From: Siniperca chuatsi
Lineage: Eukaryota; Chordata; Actinopteri; Centrarchiformes; Sinipercidae
NCBI RefSeq assembly: GCF_020085105.1
Contig: NC_058047.1
Coordinates: 14,489,001-14,553,000, forward strand
Length of the DNA: 64,000 bases
Direction: 5' to 3'
Shown here: positions 10,511-24,000 of the stretch, piece by piece
How positions within the stretch are numbered: position 1 is the first letter of the stretch
How the letters are laid out: each line of letters begins with the position of its first letter
Position numbers and translations under genes: made by a program
Notes under the pieces: generated by a model
What the model saw: the letters and a program-made list of their open reading frames with translations, nothing else
The model's database searches: none
Told to the model about the DNA's origin: nothing

Positions 10511-13290
10511 GAATTACTTGAAATACTGTTATGCTATATTACTGCAGCAGGGAACATCCCAGAGAGTAGATTACACACTGCTCTATTCACATCTGGAATA
10601 AATTGTTTAAGTGATTCCTGACATAATGGGTAAAGTCAATTTTTTTTTCTGAATAAATCAGACGCCCTGAATAAAAGCTAAGGATAAGAAGAGATAATAT
10701 GATGAAGCTTAGAGCTCTTGTTATCAACAGAAAAAATGTATCTTCTTCTCTATTCACTACTTCCTCTATGTTATTACATTTGAGTCAGAGTCTCTCATAT
10801 TTCCCTCCTTCACTCTGTTTTAAATCACTTCAAGAGACAGTCTCCTCCTGTTGTCTCCTCGGTCTTAGTCACCCAAGAGCCAATCGCTAATCAGTGTGCT
10901 CTTTCAGCTCAATTACCTGCACCTGCAACACAGTCCCACCCACTCAGGAGGACAACATCCAACCATCGCCACCACCAGCATCAGGATCACATCAGAGTAA
11001 GATCATCAGATTTGTAGGTGATGTTCCTGACAGTTAATGAGTTAACTGAGCTTCCAATTAAAGCTATGGTCATTAATTAAGGTGAAAAGTCGTTTTTATC
11101 TATATTTTATAATGTGAAGAGTTTTCACATTTAGCTCACTTTTTCTCTGAAAAACTGTAGTTGTTTGTCTCAGTTTATTCGGTTTTAACTCTGTGATTAC
11201 ATCTGGCAAGCAGCTCTGCCTCTGAGAAATGTTTAACTAGAACTCCAGTCTGTTATCCAGCGGGACCATCTGTTGACCTATCATTTCATTCCTTATTACC
11301 TGTGTTACCTGTGTGTCCTTATTACCAAAGTTGCTTTTTAAACTTATCATAAATATTATACACAGTTTTATCAACTGATTTGTGGTAATAGTAAACTGAT
11401 TTCTACTATAAAAGAAAACAAAGCAGCATTAAATGATCCTATAAGTACAATTTCATCATTAAGGTTTTGTGAACAGTGGTGAACAGCTAGAAGTTTAAAA
11501 AGATTGTCAGAAATATGTCTAATTTTCACATGACAATACAGTACTGTAAATCCAATATTGGTGCACAAAAGGAAACAATCCAGCCAAGAGGTGGCTAATT
11601 TCACTGTCAAAATTCTGTTAACACTATAAACAGTTATTATTAGCTACTTGTTTGTCGCAGGAAACAGTGATTTCCACTATAAAAGAAAACAAACAAACAA
11701 AACACCATTACATGATCCTCAATGTACAAACACATTACCTTGAAATTGCTGTGAGCAAACATAAACAGCTTCAGTAATTTAGTTTAGATTTTATACTCCT
11801 TAGAAAATATTTTTAAACATTTTTGATTTTATTTCAGAAATATGTCTCATTTTCATGCTCCATTTATTAAAGGTTTTCATTATTGGTGCATTTACCAAAA
11901 CACATTTATTTCCAAAGCTACTGGTGAAACGGAAATGTGTGCAGATTTCCAAACTGTTCAGGCCAGAGGCGGTCATTATATCAACAGCATACTGTAAAAC
12001 ATCCTAAAGCCAAGTGAAAAACTAAACCACTGCCAGTGTAAACTTATCAGCAACTCAGTTTGTTCTAACAGCTGTAATGAACACTGTTAAGATCAATGAA
12101 GAGAGATACCATATAAAACATGTTTGCTCACTGACTTGCAGTTAATAGAAATCCGTCCTCTATAAAAAACTGCAATATTAGCAGGGACCTTTTACTGAGC
12201 AAAAAACACCCATTATCCCCATCAGTTAAGCCAATAAAACTCCAGCTGCATTCATCTGAGAGTCCTGCCTTGACTGATTGTTACCATCTGGTAGAAAGTG
12301 CAGACCAGATCAGGCTCAAGAACATTGATATGGATGACTTTATGAACACATCTGTGTAGCGAACAGTAAAATATTCAAGGTTTCGCCTTTGGCTAATTTG
12401 TTTAAACAGCTCAAGCTTCCCCAGGCTGCAGTAACTCCATCTGTTGCGGGCCAGGCTTTTTCTGAGGGAAAAGCACTAATCACCACAACATTCACAGTCA
12501 TTAGAGTCAGGCTTGATTATGGATCTGCAGCATGTGCTATGGCCCAGCATGACTTTCACTGAGCAGTTAGTAAACCTGAACCCTGAACGTGGGGGTTTAT
12601 GTTACTACAGTATACAGTTAACAAAGAGTGGGAGCCATGCAAACATATGTAGTATTGGTTACTTAAAGACGAGGGTCACCAAGGACACAGGTGGAGGTTT
12701 GGTTCAAGAACTTGAACCCTGTGAAACTGTCAAAATGGATGGATCAATGGATAAGATGTTAGTCTATATGACCCATTAAACTGGACATTGATCATTAACA
12801 TCACTGCAATACTTGACATAATTGTGCAATATTCTGTGTTAATACTGCTGTTTTCAGTTTAAAATTCCCTATTTATTGATATTTAGTCATACTTCTATTA
12901 CTACTGTGCAATGTCCACCGTCTCATTATAATCTCAGTTCTCAGTTTTAAAAAAAGGATAAAAAAATCGATGCCTGAGGTATCTTTACATGCCAGCCATC
13001 TCTAGTGAGGTCTTTGTTCTCATTTACATTTACAGAAGAAAAGCCTCATGCATCATTTGGAAAAGATTCAGTCTTCAATTTAAATTCAGTCAAGTGTAAA
13101 GCGTTGAATACCAATGCTATAAGCTAAAGTTTCTCTGTAAAACTTTTTTCTGTTTCTTTATAACTATTGTGCAACCCATAAGAACACTTAATTGAATGCA
13201 TACATACTACTAGTACTACTATTACTACCACTCAATACACCATGCACCCATACATATACTGTATATATTATCTAAAGTATTTACACACAT
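10511..13290. other. Intergenic, no gene seen
   Basis: AT-rich DNA. A related 30 bp phrase (TTTCTACTATAAAAGAAAAC and a near copy) appears at about 11400 and 11669, so 11380-11900 may be an old internal duplication. No coding exon can be supported. Confidence 0.4.
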
Positions 13291-13292
13291 GT

Positions 13293-13509
13293 AAATATGT
13301 GATCAGGGCTGCAATTAATTATTATTTTCATTATTGATTAATCTGCTGACTATTTTCTCTATTAACCAATTAATTGTTTAGTCTATAAAATGTCAGAAAA
13401 TGTGGAAAAAGGTCCATCACAATTTCCCAGAGTCCAAGATGACGCCTTCAAATGTCTTGTTTTGTCCGACCAGCAGTCCAAAACCCAAAGTTATTCAGTT
13501 TCCAATTAC
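13293..13509 (+). repeat. Fish dispersed repeat (GGGCTGCAATTAA family)
   Basis: Begins GGGCTGCAATTAATTATTAT and runs through a conserved TCTATAAAATGTCAGAAAAT block and a CCAAGATGACG block. I recognise this as a widespread non-coding teleost repeat. A second copy lies at 36784-37050. It is interrupted at its right end by a Tc1-like terminus. Confidence 0.65.
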
Positions 13510-13580
13510 AGTGCCTATAAAAAGTATTCACCCCCCAAGCACGTTTTATTGTTTTACAACATTGAAATCCATAAGGGCGT
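13510..13580 (+). mobile_element. Tc1/mariner-like terminal fragment
   Basis: The sequence ACAGTGCCTATAAAAAGTAT, followed by TCACCCCCC and then TTTTATTGTTTTACAACATTG, matches the terminal inverted repeat of a fish Tc1-like family. Only one end is visible and no transposase follows. Confidence 0.55.
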
Positions 13581-16470
13581 GACCTTGTGAAGTTGTTTTG
13601 TGGGGACAATATCTAAGGAACAGGAAAAGCAGTTCATAAGGCAAATGCTTTTAAATTAGGTTGAAAGAAAGCCAGGCCTTGTGCAGGGAACAGATTTGTT
13701 CCCAAGTATCAGCAAGTTTTTAGTAGAAAATTAAAGGAATTTATCACAGTCTCAGAGGGAATGGTTGGGAGAGAGCTAGATGGAGTATAAACAGCTTTGT
13801 TAATGGTATTAAACAGAACTCTAGTATTGTAGGGAGCCTGGAGAAACTGTACACAATTACACCTAACTACAATCACATGTCAAAGCAAACCCCTCATAGT
13901 CTCATAGCCTTTCATTTCTATTAGAGGTGATCCAATTCACATTCACCTTTCAAAGCAGCCCTTTATCATACAGTACATTCTGCAATTATCTGATTCAGCT
14001 GGCATGTGCAAGCTAAGGCAATTAGTTTCCATTTGGTCCAGTATAGGCTCATTGCAATTCAGTTCAGTCTTGGGTCAGGAGCATGAGACCTTTTAGTGAG
14101 TTATTGTAAACTGAGATAGAAAACGAGATGCTATGGACAATCAGGGAAGAGAAGATTCTTTAAGGTATATTTTGAGTTGTTGTAGTTTTGGACTAGTGAT
14201 GGATGAATGTACCATGTATAAATCAAAATGCTTCTCTGCGTAGTGGAGGCTAAAATCTTCTCTATTGTGTTCACATGCCACTGAAATCCTATTATATAAA
14301 ATCTATTGTACAAGGTGTAATTATAGTGTTTCTTATTTATTTATTTTTCCTATTTATTTATTTATGTTGTTTAGACTCGCTTAGTATTGATTTTGGCTTT
14401 CATGCAACTACAGTGACAGGCTCTGCTGAGGCTGGAGCAGCAGTGGTCCACCACTAATGGTAAGACAATAACCAAAGCCAATGGCCTCCATGCACCAAGC
14501 CAGCCTTCTGTTTTAATGTAATTGGTTTATGTTTTACTGAAACACATGAGTCACTAACAGCCTTATACCTAACGCCCTGTAATCAAAAACCCTGCCCTCT
14601 GTTCAGCATGGCGGTCAACTTTGATGTGCCAAATCCATTTCATTACAACTTGGGTGCATAGTTTCTATACCAACATTTATTGATTTATCGCTGTAGCTGC
14701 TCCATTAAATTCCAATTCCATCTGAAAAGCCAGCACAAATCCCTGTTTGCTTGGACAAGATGCAAAGTGTTTAGTATTTCAAAGACTGAACTGTGTCCTT
14801 ATAACATTTGTTGCCAGGGTAACCAAAGATGCTACGCAGGGCTCAAGTCCAACAAAGTACAAACATCCTCCATTAAGGCCGCAGTCAGGTAAGCTTAGGA
14901 TGGTATCTACTGACTGTGTAGATGAATGTCAGTAAACAGTACTACAATGGTACTGCTTATCTTACTGCAGAAAAAAGGAAACATTTACACAATCAAATTT
15001 TCCTGCTCTGGGAAATATCAGTAATCTTGAAACTATCAAATGTTCGCCGTTGACAGACTTTTCCAAACTGCTGAAGGAGCCACAGAGGCTGTAGCTTGAT
15101 CTGAAGATAAGGAATCCCTTTTTCACAAACAATGATCCATTCAGTGAAATCGCATAAAGAACATGCTGCAAATGAGGGGAAATAGCATTAACTCAGGGTT
15201 GTAGCTGCTTTGTCAAAAGCACCCTGGGTGTGCAGAGAAGATTATTCTCTGTGAGGATTTCCATAGAAACCACAGCACGACAAAGTACTTCTAGTGGTTT
15301 ACCCAAACCGATTAGCTAACAAGAATTAAGCTTGAGCCAGGGCCCTGCTGACTGTGGACCATGACTTCTCCCCTTGTGAGTCAATTAGAAAGCAGCAAGT
15401 CACTTTGTGACATCAGGGCATTTGTGGCATGCGGACATTTTCGTGTCCAATGAAAGGTTTGGACTCATAAAAACTGATGTAAGGCAATAAAATTGTTTGA
15501 TTACTTTATTGAACCATCTGCCCAGAGAGATCAAAATCCTTCTGTGACTATGAGAGTATAAAATACTCTGTGAGTATAAAATACAATTATTGCACAGTTG
15601 TTTAGTTTTAACTTTTTCAACCAGTCCCACATATGTACCTCAAAGGTTAGAGAAGTGTGTCGGCTACCGGACAATTAATGATTTCAATCCCCATGCTGGC
15701 TTGAAAAGTGGATGAGTAATATTTTCTCACTGCTAGTCAGGAAATTTTTGTCAGGCTGAAGCCAGCTTGTTCTGGGCAGCTCTGACTGGTGTGTAGCTGT
15801 GTGTAGCTGTTTAAATATGAAGCACTGCTTTTCTGAGAAAGAACATACACGGTCTGCACACAGTGTCTCATGGAAAAATAATGATTATATGATCCTTTGT
15901 TGATCCCTGGAACAGACATTTATTTTTATTTATTCTTTATTCCTCCCCTCAGATATCAGCCACAACTGATATGTGTGTTTCTGTCAAGGATGCTGCTCCA
16001 GGAGCAGGTTGCACCAGCTGTTCAAATTTTGCCTAATTATAATGTTAAGTGATTACTAAGTGGAGAATTGCACATCACAAAATTAAAACGGGTTGCACCG
16101 CACAAATACAGCATTCTTACATAGGGATTAGTTGTTACTAAATAATTAACAACCCAGTAACTGCCGCAGGTATAACTGTTGCATAGCTGACTGAACCAAC
16201 TAACAAAGCTAATGTTAACTTAATCTTCAAGATTAAAGGGTGAAGTAAGTGATAGAATATGGTCGACATGTCTGACCTGACACTTTATCACAACGCTCTT
16301 TAATAACAAAGTCAACTGGGAAGATTTAAAATTGCATTTCACAAAAATAACACTGCATAGCTCAAATTTTCAAGTCTATGCCAATAACGTTAGACTAAGT
16401 GACCAAATAAGATCGGCCCCATAAAACTGTTACTTTTAGCTATGCTAGCAGCATGGCTCTAGGGATAGAA
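13581..16470. other. Intergenic, no gene seen
   Basis: AT-rich DNA with a short TTTA-rich stretch at about 14334-14366. ORFs are short and without family resemblance. Confidence 0.4.
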
Positions 16471-16770
16471 ATGTCAGCATGTTGGTCAGTCATTTGGGCA
16501 GTCCACCACTTTGGTCCGGACTGAAATATCTCTATCCATCTGATGGATTGCCATACAGACATGTACAGTCATGGGCCCCAGAGGATGGATCCTACTAAGT
16601 TTGGCAATCCCCTGACTCTTACTCTAACGCCATAAGCAGGTTCACATTCATTCAAATTTGGTATAGACTTTTATGTTCCGCCGAGGATTAATTGTAATCA
16701 CTTTGGTGATCCCTTCATTTTTCCTCTAGCGCCATCATCAAGGCCAAGATTTTTATTTGTCCAATACTTT
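16470..16770 (+). repeat. Fish dispersed repeat (TTTGGTGATC family), copy 1
   Basis: Contains CCACTTTGGTCCGGACTGAA, GATGGATTGCCAT, CTTTGGTGATCCCTTCATTT and CTCTAGCGCCATCATCA. These blocks recur at 19285-19500 (inverted), 42740-42925 and 46185-46770. Non-coding teleost interspersed repeat. Confidence 0.75.
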
Positions 16771-19284
16771 AGTTTCAGCTGCTGAGAGAGCTGATTCCCT
16801 TTAATAACATAGATGAAAAGAAATATTAGTTAAATCAACAATGCCACAAATACTACATAAGGAGGAGGCTGGAGTGGTGCCAATGATTGTGAAGCATATA
16901 TGAAACAGTGTGATTTCAGTGCTCTGCCTGAACTAACACTATGCTTCATTGCTAGCCAATTTTTTTTTAATGATGCATGAGTTAATCACTAGTTTGAAAT
17001 GAGCTAGTACTTGCTGAAACACAAACCTAGTGATGGATTTATGAATAGCTGGTACAACCCAATCCAGGAGGGAATTGGGTAACACTGGGACTTGAACTTG
17101 GATGTTGTAAAATAACTTGTAGTCTCTTCCAAAACCAAAAATGGAGATTACAGCAATTGTTATTGAATGACAAATTGATGACAAACCATTTCCTCCTCTG
17201 AAAGCTGATCTGTTGCATGAGTGATGAGTGATCATGTTTATACAGCTGTTTTCTCTGACCTGTCACTGTCCATCTGCACTGTCACAAACATCGGACTATC
17301 TTGTTGCATTTCGATTTACACAGCCTGTTCATGTTATTCTTCCTCAGGGCTGTTGTTCTTAAGTGCAGGTTCAGAGAACATTAGATTTCTGATTTTTCTT
17401 TCCACATTTCATACCGGCTTCAGTGTGCTGTCAGGAGAAGACATTGTTTGAACAACTGCCAACATTCTTCCATGACAAGGAGGGGAGGAAACTAGTTCAA
17501 CAATCCTCCAACAAGAGGATCGGGGTTAAAGGCGAACATCTGCCCTCTTGAAGTGAGCTCCCAGAGCAAGACAACTGCACTCCTACTAGCTCCAGGAAAT
17601 AAGCGAGTAAGCTATCACAGCATTTTCTTACATTACATTTTGTCACTTTATTTTTGATACGGCTGCCAAGTTTTTCTGTAGGTTCACTCAATACTGAATT
17701 AAGATGTCTAATCATACTTTTCACTGACATTTTTCATCTCATTAGACTAAAGCATAATGATAAGTTTTGTGAAAAACAATAAACATTCAGTCTATATTTA
17801 CATTATATTTATTCATTCTTTCAGTTTGGCAAAGTAAAGAAATCTGCCTGCATTTATCAGTTTATATTCTGTGAGTGAATGTTGGTAATATATGTTTTTT
17901 CATAACAAATGTTGATGTGTAATCATCATCAAAGTGTGTTGTTAATTAAGTAGCAACATGAGATGTGACCTGTGGAGATGGACCAGAGGAAAACTGCATT
18001 GAAATGACAAACAGTATAAATTGTAAAGCTTCTAGTTCCAGGAAAATGTTATCAGTATAATTACCTTTATTGGAGTTATTTCACTTATACAATGCCTGAC
18101 ATTTTCATGTTGGGGGCTTAGTCAGAGTAATTAGGTTTTCTTGTCACATGTTCTTCTGTAGTCTAGAACTGTGTCTTAGTCAGTTTTGTTTAGTTAAGTT
18201 CTTTGATTTGACACCACCTTTGCGTCCTTTTTTACCTTCTACTTGTGTTTATATATATCATTCTATCACTATTGTACATATGTATAACCAGAGCAAAAGA
18301 AAGCCTAAGGAATATGCTAAAAGAAACACCAGTGTAAAATAAAACCACTGCATTAGTTTACAGAAGTCCTGTTTCTATATTTTCTCTAACTGGACAACCA
18401 AGTTAGGTAGACATGTGTTCCTCCCTCCTTCCCCTGGAGAGTCACAGGGGTTGTAACACAGTTATGAGTTACTCAAAGGTCACTTAAGCAGTGGTTGTTG
18501 AAGTGAGAGCAGTTTTGATTCAGTTTTTAAATCATGAGGGATAAGAGGAAATACTGTAAATGTTGTGTCCAGTGTGTGACGCTAACTTAAAAAGCTGTCT
18601 TAGAGCTGAACCACAGGTATTACTTATATGTCTGGTTTGTGTCACTTCTGACCCTCACTGACAGCTTCTTGGCTCTTTGGCTTCACTCATTGACCACCAG
18701 CACACACTGAGCATGAAGAGATAACAAGCTGCAGGGCACTTCATTGGCCTGGACTTCTCAAAGGGCCATTGACCTGACAACATGGTGGACTGTGACTGTG
18801 AGGTTTTTCTACTCCATTTCTCTATGTTCTCTGAATATCTCACCTGCTCTGGGGTGAGACATGAAAGGATTAAAGGAATTTATGCAGCCATCCAGAGAAG
18901 CGAGGGAATTTTCCTTTCCTTTTATAGTCTGTCAGACATGAAAAAGTAGTAAAATAAAAATAAAAAGGCTCTTGGTAGAGTGCAAACCTCTGCCAATCCT
19001 CTACAATTCTTAAACCTTCAGAGCAGCAGCCTCAAAACAGCTGCTTTATTTATCATTATTGTAGTTATAGCTGGAGAAATCGAAACTATTCCGTTCAGCT
19101 TAACAACATCTGCTAGACTGATCTTTTGGTTATAGTAGAATTAAAAAGCCAGTAAAATTGGCAGACAGAAATAGCAGACATATTCGCAACAGAATAAATG
19201 AAAACAAGACTCAGATGGCTCTGAGAAGTTGTACTTGGCACAGCGGTGCTTTGAGCTAAAACAATTCATCCTCTGGGGACAATG
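16771..19284. other. Intergenic, no gene seen
   Basis: AT-rich, apparently unique DNA. No splice-flanked exon with protein similarity was found. Confidence 0.4.
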
Positions 19285-19500
19285 AATGTGTTTACCAAAT
19301 GTCACAGAAATCCATCCAATAGTTGTTGAGATATTTCAATAAAACCTCAAATGGTGGTGCAAGAGGAAATGTTGGGGGATCACCAAAGTCAGTAGGACTA
19401 ATGCTCCAGGGACCTTCATCCAATAGTTGTTGAGATATTTCAGACTGGACGTGATAGGCTGACAGACAGACTAACATTGCCAACTCTGGAGCCATGCCAC
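19285..19500 (-). repeat. Fish dispersed repeat (TTTGGTGATC family), copy 2, inverted
   Basis: Read on the minus strand it gives the same blocks as the 46185 copy: AGTCTGAAATATCTCAACAA, TTGGATGAAGG, ACTTTGGTGATCCCCCAAC and CTCTTGCACCACC. The phrase CATCCAATAGTTGTTGAGAT occurs twice within it (19312 and 19420), showing internal duplication. Confidence 0.7.
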
Positions 19501-20404
19501 TAGCATAGCTAAAAAAAACATGAGCAAAATAACTTTTAAAAGAGAACTACATAAGCTTGTCTAAAAATAGCCTATTTCAAGTTACACTAATTATGCTAGC
19601 GTGAGATGAAATCATGAGGGACAAGAGGAAAGAATCTGTGTTATTTCTCCTGGGTCATACATCAGTCCATCATCTCCATCCCACTCATGACGAATTTGTA
19701 CTTATGATAATTATGGTAGATCCAGATGGTTATGAGGAAGGGGAGACTCCAAGGAGACTGTGGTAGCTAAGATGGCTCGGTGCCATTTGGGTCCATCATC
19801 CTCAAGGACTTAATGCACACTAAAAATGCCTTGTCATCTATTTCACTATAACATCTAGCTAATGGATTCCAAGCCTTCTGATCATCCAGACATGTACCAC
19901 AGGGCCCCACAGAGAGATTATTCAATATGTGTTTTAGAGCTTTTAAATTATAAGGAGTATTTGGATGAGAGGTTCTTTCACTGAGTCATGGTGTAGGGTT
20001 GGGCTGATGGCCCTCTATCATTGTAGCATCATGATTTAACCCCCCCTTTGGCGAGTAAAATCTTGTTACTGAAAGTGCAATAAAAGCTTTGTGAGTAAAA
20101 GTAGTTTATCACTATGAATTGCACTTAAAATACGTTTTATAAACATATGATCTGCTTAATGAGGTAGCTTAAGCATAGTGTTAGCCATTCCTGCGACAGC
20201 TTCCAGACCGTGGTCGGGAAGCATATGGAAGACTTTGTTTTTGTAACCCCCTTCATTTTACCCAGCAGCTGGCAAGACATGGGAACATCTTGAGTATTGA
20301 GGAGCTGCAGCGTTTGTTCTTGGGCAAACTGTAACCTACACTGTACATTTACTGCCACTAGACAACTTCACTGTTAACCTTTCCCTCTGCTCCGGTCGCC
20401 AACA

Positions 20405-21080
20405 CCTGTCTGCTCTGAGCCATAAATGTATAAAGAGAACTGGACACAGTGTGGGAGGTGGGGCCCCATTCATTTCTATGAAAGCTGCTCAGTGGTGCAT
20501 GAAGCCAAAAAAGTTCGACTGCCTGGTATAAAATTACCTGTATCTTCTGCATCGTGCGGCCTAAAGAGACCAAGCGCACCAGAGACTTCACTGGCCAAGC
20601 CGGCTAACCTCCGGTTCAGTCCTCCGCTAAATTGAATGGTGATAAAATGGTTTAATTGTGCGGCTCTTCTACACTTTCCAAATGTTATCGGACCAAATGG
20701 ATCAAATTCTGATAGTAAAACGAGTCATTTCGCATTGGTTATGGCGCTAAAAAAATGGATCCACTGTTTTACTGACACTTATTTAACAATGTAAGTCTAT
20801 GGAAAAAAGTATTTTTGGGTCAGTGTGCATCATATGACGAACCCGGAAGTTGTAATTCCACGGTTTGGCTGCTATGTCAAATTGGCTTCAAAGCCCAAAG
20901 CACTTCTTGGGAGCTTGCTCTGAGCGCAGCCACCGTCTCTCTCTCTTGCTCGCCCACACACTCACTACGCACTGCCCTATTCCTTAAAGAAGCCACGCTA
21001 CTCTTATAACAATAGAGGACAACAGTGACCGCCCACTTTTTTAATGGCTCCAGTCCCAGAAGTGAATTTTACCATCATAT
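20405..21080 (+). repeat. Probable non-autonomous repeat element
   Basis: Composition shifts to more GC here. Phrases such as ATAAATGTATAAAGAGAACT, AATGTAAGTCTATGGAAAAA and GACGAACCCGGAAG resemble a dispersed fish repeat. No transposase and no clear terminal repeats. Assignment is from memory. Confidence 0.45.
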
Positions 21081-21099
21081 ACCATCGTTTCACAATCTC

Positions 21100-24000
21100 A
21101 TAGCTTGTGGTAAGTCTACCTTGGATGGTTACGACATTATGGCTAATAATCAAAATGGGGAGGATGGGCAAATGTGCAAAAAATAGAAATAGTAATTAAT
21201 ATCCAACATACATTTAAAAAGTATAAAAGATATAAATTAAAAAATGACAGTACCTTTGTAGGAGTAGCCCATACAGGTAGACATCGCTCAACCCTAGTGT
21301 AGACTAGCTGAGAAGAGTGTTATGGTTGATTAAAATAAAACAATTTAGTAGTTTATCCTGGCTACATTGCAAAATTTGAGATTGCCACAGTTTGCTGTGT
21401 TTCTATCAATACTGAATATTAACCCACAGATTTTACAGCAAGTGCTGACTTCTAATCAATTCTGTTTATTTTGCCATTCAGTAAACCTTAAGATGTGGGT
21501 GCTCTGGATAGACTTTTTCTTTAACTTTGACTTTACTTTTTTTCGCATTTGGCATTCTAGACAAGTAAGCTACTGTTGAAGAGAAATCAGAAATTTGCAC
21601 AGTTTATTGTTTAGATATCTTAACAAACACAATATTCCTTCAGAGAAGACATAGAAAAAACACACTGTAGTTTAAAATTCGAGTCACAAGTCAAGCCAGG
21701 TTGCTCTCTTTATTTCATGGTACCATACCAAGCAGCAGCTGCATCCTTTCAAAAATCTGCCCCATATAACCTTGACCTGCATGTCCTGAATTCTATATTT
21801 TATCCGAATGCCCTGACTACATAAATCACTGTAAACTGGATAATGGCTGAAAATCTACAGTACATTAATATTCCTTCAAATGGGGAACAACGTTCCTGCA
21901 GCACACGACTGTAAAAGAATCCCACTGTATCTTAATGTATGCTTCACTTACTCCCTCACAAATGGTAAGAATGCAGCTAAATCAGGGGTGCACTAAAGGA
22001 AAAAAGCTTTTTGTTAGTCAGGTGAATACAATAAATTAATACTGCTTCACCAGAGGATTGTCTTTTGTCTACAACATGACAATGCAAGCCAGTAAAGTTT
22101 CATTCTGTCCTCCCTTTGATTAATTACTTTTCCCCAGCAGTAAAGCACCTCCGAGAGGCACACAAACTGCTGTATGTGGTGCACAATTATTGTTGTTCAG
22201 CTGTGAAAAGCTCCTGGACTCCTTCTCTTGTGTCAATACACTGCATCGTCTGTTTGAACTAAAAGGGAATGTTTATGATATGATTCTTTTATATGAAATG
22301 AAGTCTGCAACTGCAATCTGATTGAAAACTCTACTGTTTCCAGGAAAAAAGAAGAAGGTATGTATAATAGGGAACGTACAACATAGAACAGAATAGGACT
22401 TTGTCTCCCACAGACTATTAGTCCATAATAGTGGTTGTAATCAGGGATGGTCTTGTTAGTAGATAAGGGATAATAGATATTGGCCACATCTTTGATGCAA
22501 ATAACCAATTGCTGTTGTGTTTCTGCATTTTCCAGAGATCATCTGTCAATCAAACAGTGTGGGCAGTACAGTGGCATTTATTATTCTTTAGTTTCTGCAT
22601 AAACTGTAGAAACATTTTCTTCTACTAATTATTCCATATTCCCAGAAAAGACCCATGTCTGTACTGTACAATAACTTTTATGTTATATCAACAACTGACT
22701 ACAAATGAGTACAGAAGTAAAACATACAAGTGTATAAATTGCAAAGTAATTATTTCCCATGGATAAAACCTCAGCTCACTGAGAAAAAAAGACTAAATGA
22801 AAACTGGTTCCAGTTTTTCATCTCCATCAGCTACACTCCAGTGCTGTAGAAGACAAAGCACATCACCTCTGTCACACACTCCCTTAAATCTTATCTTTCT
22901 GCTGCTGGTACTGACAGCCCTTAACAGTGTGATTTAGTGGATCAGTGTTGCTTGATTTAACTGCTATAAAAAAATTATATCTGCATAATAGAGCTCTTCA
23001 GCCACAATCTGGCATCTGGCTTGATTGCTGTGTTTTGGCAGAATTTAACACTATACTTCAGATTCATGCATGAATAACAGGCGTTGTAAACCACTAGTTT
23101 CTTAAATAACTTGGATACACAAAGACATTGATTATAGGACAACTGGAAAGTATGAAGCTGAACATAAACACAGTAAAACCTCAGAAAACCAGTAAAGGAA
23201 AAGTTTCTTTATGAAATCCCAAAAAGTATTTCAGGCCAATTAAAGTGAAAGAGAGGGCAATAACTGTATTTTATTAACCTCTGGCAATCCATTAGGCTAA
23301 ATCTATTTCAGTAATCTATCTTAGGTGTTTTAAGTTGTCATTAATGACGGAGACGCTTATTAATATTTTAATACTTTTTAATCTGCATGATGCGTTTTAT
23401 TTAAGGAGCACTGCAATAAATTATTCCAGTAGGAATTACACACTCTCATGCTTTTCTTGTGGAGTATAAGGGGGTGGACAAAATACCAGAAATACAGAGG
23501 TCCGTTACTTGAGATGCAAGGCATTAAAATAACCTTTTTTCTAAAAGGTCTCAGTATGCTTAAAACGAACCAGGTTGTATGACATGTTGTCCGACCATGT
23601 CTAAAGGCAAAAGTGTTAATAGCTGTTCCACATGCCCACACTCAAAAGCGAGGTAAAAACACTTCTGTCATAAAGAGGGGCTAGAATTGTAGAGAGTGTC
23701 CTCCCAAGAAGAACGACAGCATCAGTCGTTTCAGCGACTGCCCCAGAATGACATGTTTACGTGACAAAGCCCTTTAGCAGTTGTGGTAATTATGACAGAC
23801 ACAAAGGAGGAAGTCAGGTGACGTTGTTATAGAGCGGTGAAGTCCATGAATGGAGGAGGTGAATAGATGGGTCAACTTTACATTGGACTGTTCATTTCCT
23901 GTTTCAAACCAACAGCAACATTTTTTTTTTAAACCTTAACCACGTGTTTATTATTGTAGCCATGGCAATGAAGGTCCCCTAACCTTAACTGAGTACTTAT

